The translations under genes and the position numbers were made by a program. From the NCBI GenBank assembly GCA_049511415.1, contig JBEKYC010000001.1:170531-234530 (forward strand): DNA of 64,000 bases, given 5' to 3'. This document shows positions 1-9,530 of the stretch, piece by piece. The number at the start of each line of letters is the position of its first letter. Position 1 is the first letter of the stretch. Under the pieces are notes generated by a model. That model was not told the origin of the DNA and did no database searches. It worked only from the letters and a program-made list of their open reading frames with translations. The DNA comes from Bog-159 sp049511415 (GTDB lineage Bacteria; Acidobacteriota; Terriglobia; Bryobacterales; Bryobacteraceae).

Positions 1-88
1 AGGGCCGTCTGCCGCCCGCAACCGATAGCCTTCTGGGAACGGCCCTTGGGAAGCACTTCCCCGAGTGACGCGCTGCTGTTGGCCATAC

Positions 89-478
89 TCAGGCTGGCTT
101 TGCTGCCGCACCTCGTGGCGTCAGAAGCGCCAGGACGGCCGCTACGACAAATAACGCTAAGACGTCACCCCAAAGATGTCCCAAGTGCTCGGAGTTCGCC
201 ACAGACTGTACTGCCATGATTCCGCCGTGCACAATGCTGGACCACACGGTGAACCAGATGAGGCTCAAGTGTGCGAGCGGATTGCGGGACGCAACCAACA
301 GAAACACCCCCAGCGTCGCGTAAATGCCCAGAATCATCTGTAAGTAATCCGACTGGCCCGCGTGCCACGACCAGCCTGACGGCCAAATGATGGTGAGCGG
401 GTAGATCCCGACTACGAAGATCAGACCCACCACCAGCAACGCGAGGCGCAAATACTTGATGCGATCAGTTTTGGTCAT
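89..478 (-). CDS. small four-helix membrane protein, DUF6632-like
   Basis: A 129-residue protein that is almost entirely hydrophobic. Four membrane segments can be seen, at about residues 10-30, 44-64, 70-90 and 103-120, with a short basic tail. The ATG is preceded by a strong GGAGGGGAAT ribosome site, which supports both the frame and the start. The length, the four helices and the WPSGWSWH loop recall the small DUF6632-type membrane proteins of acidobacteria, but I assign this from memory of the family only. No function is known to me. It lies alone beside a stretch of decayed genes, so context gives no hint. Confidence 0.6.
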   Translation of the reverse strand: MTKTDRIKYLRLALLVVGLIFVVGIYPLTIIWPSGWSWHAGQSDYLQMILGIYATLGVFLLVASRNPLAHLSLIWFTVWSSIVHGGIMAVQSVANSEHLGHLWGDVLALFVVAAVLALLTPRGAAAKPA

Positions 479-567
479 ATTCCCCTCCCTTAGGCTGTGG
501 AATGAAACTGCGGCTCTCGGTTTTCTCCGTCAAGTGGTTCCGAGGCACGAGAGAGTATACCAAGGAT

Positions 568-1489
568 TCACCATCCTGGGGTCGCGGGCGGGCGGACGTT
601 TTTTGACTGCCCCTCGCGCACTTGCGGCGAGCGTCCCGCTGCAGAACACGGTATGGAATACGCGCCTCGAAATCCGGATTCCCCGATGGCGCGACACAGG
701 TCTTGGGTCATATAGACGAATCGAGTGAAACGGGCTAAACCATTGCGTCGATTTAAAGAGGGGCCCTGGTGCACTCAAAGGCGTCGGAGCGTAGCTCTTC
801 GGGTCACGATCATAACTTCGCGCTCCACACGAGCCGCAGGTTTGGTATGTGGCGTTTGCCACGCCCACGTCGGCCCTCAGTGAGATCACGAGCTGAACAA
901 CAGTCCGCAAAACCGCCTGGGACTCGTAGTCTAAAACTGGCCGGCTCGGAATCCTGAAGGGCCGAAAGACCCTCTCGTACATCTCCGGTCTGACGAGGAA
1001 TTCGTCAGGCACCCAGTTCAACATGAAAATCCCACGGCTTCCCGCCCATTTTGGCTCCCCAGAAAGGCAGAGGGGTCGCATTTGTTCTGCCCCCCACCGA
1101 CAGTCTGGACAGCCTGTTCTGTACGCCGTCTGGTAGAACTTTAGGAGGTTATGAGCTGAGGAAATTCACGCAGCGATGCGTCAAGAGCCAGGTAGGTCGC
1201 AGCCTCTCGGTCTTTAGCGCCAAATTTGGCGTGCGATATGTCGGCGAGGGGGGTCTCCAGTGCTACCAAGGCGGGCGACTAGATATGTGTTGCTGGGATG
1301 AGAAGTCCATGCGCCGTGGTATTGATCGAGAAGTACCGCGACCCTAGGCCACGAAGGATCGTTCTCCGAAATGTCCGGAATCACAATCCTCCCATCCGCA
1401 GGCGGAGTTTGCGGGGCGAGAAGGCCCAGGGCCTCCAAGATAGGCCCAGCGAGTTCAGCGAATAGGTTTAATCGATGGTGAATGACCAT
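568..1489 (-). pseudogene. decayed double-CXXCG motif protein with several frameshifts
   Basis: One protein can be followed through three changes of frame. The part from 1489 carries the segment IVIPDISENDPSWPRV. The frame changes near 1275-1285, and the next part ends REFPQLITS at a stop at 1141. The reading resumes out of frame just there, with KFYQTAYRTGCPDC, a GEPKW segment, NWVPDEF and then TCGSCGARSYD. After KSTQWF the frame changes again near 725-745 and continues FVYMTQDLCRAIGESGFRG. A CxxC pair, a later CxxCG pair, GEPKW and the W-(V/F)-DE pattern fit the double-CXXCG family, some members of which are myxobacterial SitI immunity proteins. Sequencing error rather than true decay cannot be excluded. 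Confidence 0.6.
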
Positions 1490-1525
1490 GTTATGGATAA
1501 ACTCCGGTTTATCGTCTGGAGAATG

Positions 1526-1924
1526 CTACGTGCACACGGACGCTGTGGCCGGAGCGGCACGGTAGAATCCGTGAGTTCGACACGCCCGCCGGACGGTAAT
1601 CCCGGAATCCGGTGGTGGCGGTGGGCTTTGTCGCAAGCCTTGCAAACAAGAACAACATGCAATCACCAATATGACGGCCTGCACGACGAAGGTTCGCCTT
1701 CGATGAACACCTCTGACTGCCAGAACCACGTCGATCACGAAAATAACAGGTAGGATTTCAATCCCAAAGGCCGGAAACGTGACAAAAACAAATAGCCACC
1801 GAGGAATGCCTTGATATTCTGGATTCGCTATACGGAATGCCCATACTGCGATCATGACCGCGACGCATAGCAGAGCGTAGACCCGAGTGCTCCACATCCA
1901 AATAGTTGCTGGATTTGAACTCAT
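1526..1924 (-). CDS. possible small membrane protein, unrecognised
   Basis: A 132-residue reading frame starting at MSSNPATIW. I use this inner ATG because the 37 residues before it look like translated noncoding sequence. Three hydrophobic stretches (about residues 10-28, 42-66 and 80-98) look like genuine membrane helices. The last 35 residues, with a run of five prolines and several arginines, look unlike a real protein end and may be out of frame. There is no clear ribosome site. The gene lies among frameshifted neighbours and may itself be damaged. I recognise no family. Confidence 0.35.
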   Translation of the reverse strand: MSSNPATIWMWSTRVYALLCVAVMIAVWAFRIANPEYQGIPRWLFVFVTFPAFGIEILPVIFVIDVVLAVRGVHRRRTFVVQAVILVIACCSCLQGLRQSPPPPPDSGITVRRACRTHGFYRAAPATASVCT

Positions 1925-2109
1925 GCTGTAAGCCAGTCTACCCTGATCCGTCTGCGTTCGCCACGCTCTGTTTCGGTTGAAGCGCGCTCCTTCAAAAGGG
2001 GCTGGCCCGCTTGCCGTGTCGCCTCCCGATATCAACTCACAACGCCCGCAAACTAGCTTGCGGTGTAACCTTGTCGGTGGACGGCGGTATAAACGTCAGA
2101 TGACCAGTC

Positions 2110-2302
2110 TCACACCGGCGTTGCTGAGCACTCTTGCGTGTCGGTCGGGCAGTCCACGCCTGTCGGAATCGTGCCGCAGGTATTGCCGTCCTGCGGCTGT
2201 GCCGGTGCAAGCCACGATGCAGATAACCGCGAATAAGATGGATAACCTGCCCAGGATGGCGGGTCCTAGATGTTCGGTTAAGTCGTCACGATCGAAACGC
2301 AT
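2110..2302 (-). pseudogene. frameshifted short secreted or membrane-anchored protein
   Basis: The 5' part reads MRFDRDDLTEHLGPAILG followed by a hydrophobic segment (residues about 17-33) like a signal or anchor sequence. Near 2190-2205 the sensible reading moves to another frame: PQDGNTCGTIPTGVDCP and then DTQECSATPV before a stop at 2110. The second piece is cysteine-rich and looks like a secreted domain. Kept in one frame, the sequence turns into arginine-rich noise. I recognise no family. From here to 2576 I see no convincing gene on either strand. Confidence 0.35.
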
Positions 2303-2576
2303 CTCGCGAGTTTATTTGATGCCGAGGTCCACTGTCAATGCCTGATGATATATGCCTGGCGACATAGGCGAGTAGCGAGAGCGCCGGCAAGCATGGGTTT
2401 GCCGATGATCACAGGGACTTCTGTTCGCTCTGCCAGAGGCGTGCCGTGTGCCGGAGGTTTGCGACGGGTGGCGCACACTCACCTGCGCTGGTTCGGTCAG
2501 CGCTATAGGCTATGCTGGGGCCGGGTCGCCAATTCGATATGGCGGCTTCCTCCCGCGTCACCACGCCGCGCGCGCC

Positions 2577-5000
2577 CTACAGCAGTGTCAGCGGATCCAC
2601 GTCAATCACCAGCGCCGTGGCGCTCCATTTCTGCTCCCGCGCAAAGGATTGCGCTCGCTGTAATAACTCATTTAATGCCTTCCGGCTAGCGGCCTTGATT
2701 AGAAACTGGTAGCGGTATTCGTTCTTCAGCCGGTTGACCGGCGCCTCTGCCGGCCCAAGTATCTTGATCTTCTCCGGCGACGGCGTCAGGAAATGCCCCA
2801 GTTCCGTGCTCAGGCGTAGCGCCTGCTCCTGCTGTTCGCAGCGCACGAGGATGTTGGCCATGGCGCTGAAGGGCGGATAGTGCATCATGCGGCGGAACTG
2901 CAATTCCTTCTCGTAGAACGCCTGATAATCCTGCGCCGCGGCCATGCGGACCGCGTAATGATCGGGATTGATCGTCTGCACCAAGACGATGCCCGGCAGA
3001 CTGCCGCGTCCGGCCCGTCCGGCAACCTGTGTCAGCAACTGAAAGGTGCGCTCGGCCGCGCGGAAATCCGGCAGCCCCAGGCCAGTATCGGCGGAGACCA
3101 CGCCTACCAGCGTCACATTGGGAATGTCGTGACCCTTGGCGATCATCTGCGTGCCGACCAGGATGTCGTACGATTTTTCGCGGAAGCCTTGCAGAATGGC
3201 TTCGTACTGGCGTTTGGCCGTAGCCGTGTCGCGGTCCAGACGGGCGATGCGCGCGCTGGGAAATTCACGGTGTAACTCGTCCTCCACCTTCTCCGATCCG
3301 ACACCCAGAAAGTAGATATGCTCGCTCTGGCACTTGGGGCAGTGGCTGGGGACGCGCTCGGCGTAGTTGCAGTAATGGCAAAGCAGCCGTTTGTCGCGGC
3401 GGTGGAACGTCAGCGTCACCGAGCAGTTGGCGCACTGCACGCGCTCGCCGCACGACCGGCAGGCCACGAAGCTAGAAAATCCGCGCCGGTTGAGCAGGAT
3501 GATGGTCTGCTCGCCGTTATCCAGCCGCTGCGCGACGCCTTCCAGCAGGCGGCGCGAGAAGGTTGCCTGCTTGCGCGTCTCCAGGAATTCCGTGCGCATG
3601 TCGATCAGTTCCACCTGGGGCATGGGCCGCGCCTCGATGCGGCCGGGCAGTTCCAGCATCGTGTACTTGCCGCGCTCCGCGTTATAGCGGCTCTCCAGGC
3701 TGGGCGTGGCCGAACCGAGCACCACGCACGCATTCGCCGCCTGGGCCCGCACAATGGCCACGTCGCGGCCGTTGTAGCGTGGGGTCTCCTCCTGTTTGTA
3801 GCTCTGGTCGTGTTCTTCGTCCACCACGATCAAGCCCAGATTGCGCATGGGCGCGAATACGCCGGAGCGCGTACCGACTACCACCGACGCCGTGCCCGCG
3901 CGGATGCGACGCCATTGATCCGAGCGTTCGGAATCGCTGAACGCGCTGTGTAGAATGGCCACGCGGTCGCCGAAGCGGCCGAAGAACTGGCCCGCCATGG
4001 CGGGCGTCAGCGCGATCTCCGGCACCAGCAACAGTGCGCTGCGGCCGTCGGCCAAGGCCGCATCGATGGCATTCAGATACACCTCGGTCTTGCCGGATCC
4101 GGTGACGCCATGCAGCAGAAATGTGCGAAATTCGTGCGTGGCCATGGCCGCGCGGATCTCAGAGAATGCCGCGCCCTGCGCGGCGTTGAGCGTATGCGGG
4201 GCACGCACCGCGCCGGCATTGATGGACGGCGGCTCCGTGCGCAGCGTGACCAGCTTCCTTCGCGCCAAAGCGCGCGCCGCCGGACTGGCGCCGCGCACCA
4301 TGGACTCCAGATCCTTCAGATTGTGCGAGCCGGGATGCAGTTCCAGGAACGCCAGCAATTCGCGTTCGGGCTTCGCGGGTTTGCCAGAGGGCTTCGTCCC
4401 CGTAAGCTCGACCCGTAACCGCTCCGATGGCGCGCGCAGCGGATCGCGCTCCGTCTGCACCTGCTCGGCGATCACAAACCGCTTGCGCTCCAGCGCGCGC
4501 AACGCATTCCCCGCCAGCGGTAGTTTGCGCTCCAGGTAAGCCGCGGAGAGGGGACGCTGGTCCAGAGCGCGCAGGACCTGCACTACCGGATCCTCTGGCG
4601 AAGAGTCGAACAGAAGCTGCCGCGCGGCGTCTCGTCCGGCATCCGTGAGAGAGTATACCTTGCCCCGCCGGATCTCGGAAGCCAGCGGCAGCATACCGCG
4701 CAGCACTTCCCCGAGCGGCGCGCAGTAGTAGCCCGCGATCCACTTGCCCAACGCGATCAGCCCGGTATCCAGCACGGGCTCGGCATCGATCAGGCGCAGA
4801 GCTTCGCGTGTGGCCACCTGCGGTGCTTCATCGTGACAGCGCAGCACCACGCCGGTGAGTTTGCGGCTGCCGAAAGGCACCAGCATGCGGCAACCTGGCT
4901 TCACGCGATGGCGCAGTGTCTCGGGCAGCGCGTAGGTGAACGGCTGATCCAGCGGCACGGGCAGACTGACGTCGCAATAGAGGTAGGCGCCTTCGGGCAA
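2577..5000 (-). CDS. priA: primosomal replication restart helicase PriA
   Basis: An 807-residue 3'-5' DNA helicase that reloads the replisome at stalled forks. In order: the N-terminal DNA-binding domain (VSLPVPLDQPFTYALP), a Walker A HGVTGSGKTEVYL, the DEAH-type box VVDEEHD, the GSATPSLES motif, then a zinc-binding block with eight cysteines (CRSCGERVQCANCSVT, CHYCNY, CPKC) and the C-terminal helicase motifs GTQMIAKGHD and QVAGRAGR. Length is normal for the family. Translation seems to start at TTG (5000): an in-frame TGA lies directly before it, and no ATG precedes the conserved N-terminus. It sits 14 bp after the large FG-GAP gene and may share its transcript. Confidence 0.95.
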   Translation of the reverse strand: MPEGAYLYCDVSLPVPLDQPFTYALPETLRHRVKPGCRMLVPFGSRKLTGVVLRCHDEAPQVATREALRLIDAEPVLDTGLIALGKWIAGYYCAPLGEVLRGMLPLASEIRRGKVYSLTDAGRDAARQLLFDSSPEDPVVQVLRALDQRPLSAAYLERKLPLAGNALRALERKRFVIAEQVQTERDPLRAPSERLRVELTGTKPSGKPAKPERELLAFLELHPGSHNLKDLESMVRGASPAARALARRKLVTLRTEPPSINAGAVRAPHTLNAAQGAAFSEIRAAMATHEFRTFLLHGVTGSGKTEVYLNAIDAALADGRSALLLVPEIALTPAMAGQFFGRFGDRVAILHSAFSDSERSDQWRRIRAGTASVVVGTRSGVFAPMRNLGLIVVDEEHDQSYKQEETPRYNGRDVAIVRAQAANACVVLGSATPSLESRYNAERGKYTMLELPGRIEARPMPQVELIDMRTEFLETRKQATFSRRLLEGVAQRLDNGEQTIILLNRRGFSSFVACRSCGERVQCANCSVTLTFHRRDKRLLCHYCNYAERVPSHCPKCQSEHIYFLGVGSEKVEDELHREFPSARIARLDRDTATAKRQYEAILQGFREKSYDILVGTQMIAKGHDIPNVTLVGVVSADTGLGLPDFRAAERTFQLLTQVAGRAGRGSLPGIVLVQTINPDHYAVRMAAAQDYQAFYEKELQFRRMMHYPPFSAMANILVRCEQQEQALRLSTELGHFLTPSPEKIKILGPAEAPVNRLKNEYRYQFLIKAASRKALNELLQRAQSFAREQKWSATALVIDVDPLTLL

Positions 5001-5014
5001 ACCTCAGGATAACG

Positions 5015-8000
5015 TCAGTGCGGCCCGGCAATGTACCAAGGGTTGCCCGCGCTCACTACGGCAGTTCCAGCCGGGGTCGTGCCCAGCGCACCGGTATAGA
5101 AATACGCGGTCGCCGCCCCGGTGGTAGCATCCTGGAAGATCACGTCCGGGTGTCCGTCCAGATTGAAGTCGGCGATGGCCACAACCTTGGTGGTCATCGG
5201 TCCCGTAAGATTCACCGCGGATTGGAACACGGAGCCTTGCGATCCAGGGGTGGTGCCGCCCAAATACCAGATCTGCACGGTGCCGCTCACCGGATCCTGC
5301 CATAGAACATCCGGGAATCCATCGCCGTTGAAATCCGCGGATCCCACCAGGTGCCAGGGATTAGCGGTGGTTAGGTCCGCGGCTCCCAGCAAAGTGGTGC
5401 CTTGCAGACCGCCCATGTACCAGATCTGCGCCCATCCGGATTTGGGATCCTGCCACAGCAGATCCGGATGTCCATCCCTATTGAAGTCTGCCACCGAAAG
5501 GACCTGCCACGGGTTCTTGGTGGTAATGTCCGCCGCGCCGAGCAGCGTGTTGCCACCGGCGCCGCCCATATACCAGACCTGCACCGCGCCGCTGACCGGG
5601 TCCTGCCAGACTACGTCCGGGTGCCCATCGCCATTGAAATCCCCGATGCCGACGATGTGCCACGGGTTCGCTTCGGTCAGGTCCGCCGCTCCCAGAAGAC
5701 TGACTCCCTGCGCGCCGCCCAGATACCAGATCTGCGCCCATCCGGACACCGGATCTTCCCATATGATGTCCGGCTGTCCGTCGCCATTGAAGGAGTTCTG
5801 GTTGGTGAGCGCCAGCAGCACGCTCACATTGCCGCTGGATTCATTGGCCACCGCCAGGTCAATCCGGCCATCGCCGTTGAAGTCGGCCGCGGCTGCCGCG
5901 ATGGGGAAGTTGCCGACGGGGTAGGTCCGGGGCGCCTGGAAAGTGCCGTCGCCGTTGCCCAGCAACAGATCCACTTGAGTCCCATCGATCACCGCCATAT
6001 CGGATTTGCCGTCGCCGTTGAAGTCCGCCACCGTCATGTAGAAAGCCGCGAAGGTTTCCACAGTGCTCACGGGCGATTTAAAGGTTCCATCGCCATTGCC
6101 CAGCAGAATGCTGATAGTGGTTGGCTCGACGTTGCTGGAGACAGCCAGATCCGGATAGCCGTCTCCGTTGAAATCGCCGATGGCTACCGACCAGGAATTC
6201 GGGACCGGATAGTTCACTGGCGCTTGAAACGTTCCGTCCCCATTGCCCAGCAGAATACTGACGGCGTTATTGGTGGTGGCCACCGCCAGATCGGCTTTGC
6301 CGTCGCCGTTAAAGTCAGCCGCTGCGATGGGTTGGGTGCCCTCCGTAACATATATCTGCGTGTTCAGGGGCGCCTGGAAAGTTCCATCCCCATTGCCCAG
6401 CGCGACGAAGACGCCCACATTGGTCCAATACGGGATCGCCAGATCCAATTTACCGTCGGCATTATAATCGTCCGCCGCCAGGTAAGCCAGCCTGGTTCCG
6501 GTCTGGTAGCTGATCGCCGCCTTGAAGGTTCCGTCCCCGTTGCCTAAGAGCAAACTGACGGATCCATCCGAATTAGCGGTGGCCAGATCCGGAATGCCAT
6601 CGCCGTTGAAGTCCCCTACCACCACGTACTGCGGACCGGCGCCGGTCGCGTAGTTCACAGCCGTTTGATAAGTGCCGTCGCCATTGCCGAGCATCACGCT
6701 GACATCGTTGCTGGTGCCGTTGGTCACCGCCAGGTCGATTTTGCCGTCGCCATTGAAATCGCCGGTGGCAACGGAATTTGGACTGATTCCCACGCTATAA
6801 CTGGTTGCCGCCGCAAAGCCGCTTCCGGCAAGCGCGGTCACCGTCTGGCTCACCGCGCCGGAGATGCTGGGTTGCCAAACGCCGGGTTGGCCAAGATACT
6901 GCGCGTAGAGCGAACCCGTGCCGGAGTTCAACGCGCTGGTCACGATCTGCGCCACCCCGGAATCATTGAGCGAGCCAACGCCGATTACGTTGCCGTCATC
7001 CAGAAACTCGACCTGCCCGGCCACTCCAGAAGGCGTCACGGTAGCCGTCAGCGTGACCGGGAGCTGGTACTGGGAAGGATTCGGCGTGGCTAAGAGGGTG
7101 GTCGTGGTTGCCACGCCCACGGGTCCGCTGGGGCCAATGCCAATCAGAAGCGTGACGCCTTCGATAATGAAGTTGCTGGAAGCCAGGTCGGCTACACCGT
7201 CGCCGTTAAAATCCGCCACCACGATGCAATTCGGATCATCGCCGGCCGGATAGTTTACGGCCGGCTGAAACGTTCCGTCGCCGTTTCCAATCAGAACACT
7301 GACATTGTTGCTCTGATTGTTGGCGGTGGCGATGTCCGGCTTGCCGTCCCCGTTAAAATCGCCGACCACCACCGAGTACGGATCGGCACCGGTGGTGAGT
7401 GGCACAGCGGTCTCGAAGCTCCCGTCGCCCTTGCCGAGCAATACGTACGCGTCGTTGGTGAGTATGTTGGCCTCGCCTACGGCCAGATCCAGCTTACCGT
7501 CGAGGTTGAAGTCGCCAATCGCGATTGAAGACGGGTTGGCGCCCGCCACGTACAACCCGTTGGCCAGGAACGTCCCATCGCCATTACCTAAAAATATGCC
7601 CACGCCGCCGCTCTGCCCCACCGCCAGATCCGCCTTACCGTCCCCGTTGAAATCGGCAACGGCCACGAAGGCCGGACTTCCGCCGCCATCATAGGAAACC
7701 GCAGACTGAAAGGTGCCGTCGCCATTGCCCAGCAGCACACTCACATTGCCCAGGTTGCCGGCCGCGGCGCTGCCGTAGTTGGCGACCACGAGGTCCGCTT
7801 TACCGTCTCCGTTGAAGTCACCCATAGCGATCGATTCCGGCGTATAGCCGCCCGTGGAATAGGTCACGGCCGGTTGGAAGGTCCCATCGCCATTACCCAA
7901 CAGAATACTCAACACACCTTCGACGGGTCCGGATGGTCCGAAGCTCGCCACCGCCAGATCGGGCTTGCCATCGCCGTTGAAATCGCCGATCACGACCGAC

Positions 8001-8563
8001 GTGGGATTCGCAGTCACCGGATAATTGACGGCCGGCTGAAAGCTGCCCGCGCCATTTCCAAGCAGTATGCTCAACGTGCCGGGGCTGCCGTATTGGAGGA
8101 CGACCAGGTCGGCCTTGCCGTCTCCGTTGAAGTCGCCCACTGCATCGAACGTCAAAGGTGCGTCAGCGCCCACCGCATAATTCAGTTGCGGCTTAAATCC
8201 CGTGCCGGCGACCGCGGTGACCGTGTAAGTGGTTGCAGCGGATTGGCTGGCCTGATAGGTGGCGCTGCCCCCGTACAACGCGCGAATCGAATGGTTTCCC
8301 GCCGCCAGCGTGATCGTGGACGCCGTGGCGACTCCAGAGGCATTGAGAGTGCCCACACCCACCAGCATGCCCTGGTCCACAAACGACACACTTCCCTGCG
8401 CCGCGCTGGGGGCGACCTGTGCCGTGAATGTCACCGTCTGCCCGAAGATCGGCGTAGCCGGGGTAATAGTCAGCGTAGTGGTCGTGGCGGTCTGCGCCCA
8501 CATCCACGAAACGGTAAGGAAGAAGCTGCCGGCAAGAGCGGAAAGCACACGGAGTCTTCTCAT
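5015..8563 (-). CDS. large exported FG-GAP/VCBS repeat protein with Ig-like domains
   Basis: Start taken at the ATG at 8563, giving a signal peptide (MRRLRVLSALAGSFFL, cleavage after MWAQ); a longer frame to 8614 has no signal-like start. An Ig-like repeat (about residues 25-110) is followed by some eight FG-GAP/VCBS units with the core DFNGDGKxDLAV and VLLGNGDGTFQ. A second Ig-like domain (about 490-580) follows, then another block of FG-GAP units. The end has four longer units with the core DPVSGWAQIWYLGG. The Asp/Asn-rich DxNxDG loops are typical calcium sites of such beta-propellers. This is an extracellular or outer-surface protein of unknown ligand, roughly 1180 residues. Confidence 0.85.
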   Translation of the reverse strand: MRRLRVLSALAGSFFLTVSWMWAQTATTTTLTITPATPIFGQTVTFTAQVAPSAAQGSVSFVDQGMLVGVGTLNASGVATASTITLAAGNHSIRALYGGSATYQASQSAATTYTVTAVAGTGFKPQLNYAVGADAPLTFDAVGDFNGDGKADLVVLQYGSPGTLSILLGNGAGSFQPAVNYPVTANPTSVVIGDFNGDGKPDLAVASFGPSGPVEGVLSILLGNGDGTFQPAVTYSTGGYTPESIAMGDFNGDGKADLVVANYGSAAAGNLGNVSVLLGNGDGTFQSAVSYDGGGSPAFVAVADFNGDGKADLAVGQSGGVGIFLGNGDGTFLANGLYVAGANPSSIAIGDFNLDGKLDLAVGEANILTNDAYVLLGKGDGSFETAVPLTTGADPYSVVVGDFNGDGKPDIATANNQSNNVSVLIGNGDGTFQPAVNYPAGDDPNCIVVADFNGDGVADLASSNFIIEGVTLLIGIGPSGPVGVATTTTLLATPNPSQYQLPVTLTATVTPSGVAGQVEFLDDGNVIGVGSLNDSGVAQIVTSALNSGTGSLYAQYLGQPGVWQPSISGAVSQTVTALAGSGFAAATSYSVGISPNSVATGDFNGDGKIDLAVTNGTSNDVSVMLGNGDGTYQTAVNYATGAGPQYVVVGDFNGDGIPDLATANSDGSVSLLLGNGDGTFKAAISYQTGTRLAYLAADDYNADGKLDLAIPYWTNVGVFVALGNGDGTFQAPLNTQIYVTEGTQPIAAADFNGDGKADLAVATTNNAVSILLGNGDGTFQAPVNYPVPNSWSVAIGDFNGDGYPDLAVSSNVEPTTISILLGNGDGTFKSPVSTVETFAAFYMTVADFNGDGKSDMAVIDGTQVDLLLGNGDGTFQAPRTYPVGNFPIAAAAADFNGDGRIDLAVANESSGNVSVLLALTNQNSFNGDGQPDIIWEDPVSGWAQIWYLGGAQGVSLLGAADLTEANPWHIVGIGDFNGDGHPDVVWQDPVSGAVQVWYMGGAGGNTLLGAADITTKNPWQVLSVADFNRDGHPDLLWQDPKSGWAQIWYMGGLQGTTLLGAADLTTANPWHLVGSADFNGDGFPDVLWQDPVSGTVQIWYLGGTTPGSQGSVFQSAVNLTGPMTTKVVAIADFNLDGHPDVIFQDATTGAATAYFYTGALGTTPAGTAVVSAGNPWYIAGPH

Positions 8564-8651
8564 GGTGTTTTGCTCGTATGAAGAATAACATATGTTCCGC
8601 CACGCGCCTCGCACTCCGCGGCTGCACTTGCGCCGTGCTACATTTCACCGC

Positions 8652-9530
8652 ATGAAGTTCTTCGCCAATTTCTTCATCCTGCTGCTGGCCGTGGTGCCCA
8701 TGCACGCGCAGTTGTTCACCTTGTCGCACGAGGAAATGCTGAGGTACACGGCGCACAATCCCTACGAGCGCTTTGCCGATGGGCGGCCCAAGGTGCCGGA
8801 CGCGATCCTGGAAAAGGTAAAGGGCCTGTCCGCCGAGGAAGTGTGGACCATCCTGCCCGGCGCAGGTTTTCATAATCAGTACGAGGGCAACTTCCGGATT
8901 CTGCATCCGGAGCGGCGGCTGGTAGGGCGCGCCGTCACCGCGCAGTTCATGCCGATGCGGCCCGACATCGCCGACCCCATGGAGGCGGAAGCCAAGGCCA
9001 AGGGACTGCGCGACAACGGCAATCAGCGTGTGCTCGATCTGCTGCAACCCGGAGACGTGCTGGTGGTGGATCTCTTCGGCAAGGTCGACGAAGGCACCGT
9101 CGTCGGCGATAACCTGGCTACCTATATCTATGCGACTACCGGAACCGGCCTGGTGGTGGACGGCGCCATTCGCGATCTCGACGGCATCGACCCGATCGGC
9201 ATGACCGTCTACTGCCGCGGCGTCCACCCCACGCCCATCCGCAATGTGATGCTGACCGGTATCAACGTCCCGATCCGTATCGGCGCGGCCACGGTGATGC
9301 CCGGCGACGTGGTCTTCGGCGATACGGAAGGCGTCTATTTTATCCCGCCGCAGCTTGTGAAGCAGGTGGTGGACAAAGCCGACGAGACCCACATACACGA
9401 CGAATGGACACAGGCTAAGTTCAAGACCGGCAAGTATAAGTCGACGGATATCTACCCCTCGCCGCGCGATCCGGCTTTGAAGAAAGAATACGAAGAGTAC
9501 AAGAAACAAAAACTGGGACAGCAACAATGA
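8652..9530 (+). CDS. exported RraA-like family protein
   Basis: A 292-residue protein; the ATG at 8652 gives a clean signal peptide (MKFFANFFILLLAVVPMHAQ). The central part (QFMPMRPDIADPM, LLQPGDVLVVD, GTVVGDNLAT, GAIRDLDGID, VMPGDVVFGD) is the RraA/dimethylmenaquinone-methyltransferase-like fold, which in related proteins includes hydroxymethylglutarate aldolases and RNase E regulators. The GD-N and the R-D pair after it match the metal and substrate site of the aldolase branch, so a lyase acting outside the cytoplasm is possible. That is inference. The stop overlaps the start of the next gene (ATGA), pointing to co-translation with the PQQ-propeller protein. Confidence 0.8.
   Translation: MKFFANFFILLLAVVPMHAQLFTLSHEEMLRYTAHNPYERFADGRPKVPDAILEKVKGLSAEEVWTILPGAGFHNQYEGNFRILHPERRLVGRAVTAQFMPMRPDIADPMEAEAKAKGLRDNGNQRVLDLLQPGDVLVVDLFGKVDEGTVVGDNLATYIYATTGTGLVVDGAIRDLDGIDPIGMTVYCRGVHPTPIRNVMLTGINVPIRIGAATVMPGDVVFGDTEGVYFIPPQLVKQVVDKADETHIHDEWTQAKFKTGKYKSTDIYPSPRDPALKKEYEEYKKQKLGQQQ

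Noticed and set aside
530..1081. A single intact 183-residue gene
   Set aside because: Only its first two thirds look like protein; the sensible reading continues in other frames on both sides, so it is part of a broken gene.
5015..8563. Regular short repeats that could be taken for a CRISPR or DNA satellite
   Set aside because: They lie in one open frame and encode FG-GAP units (DFNGDGKxDLAV); codon-level drift between units shows selection on protein.
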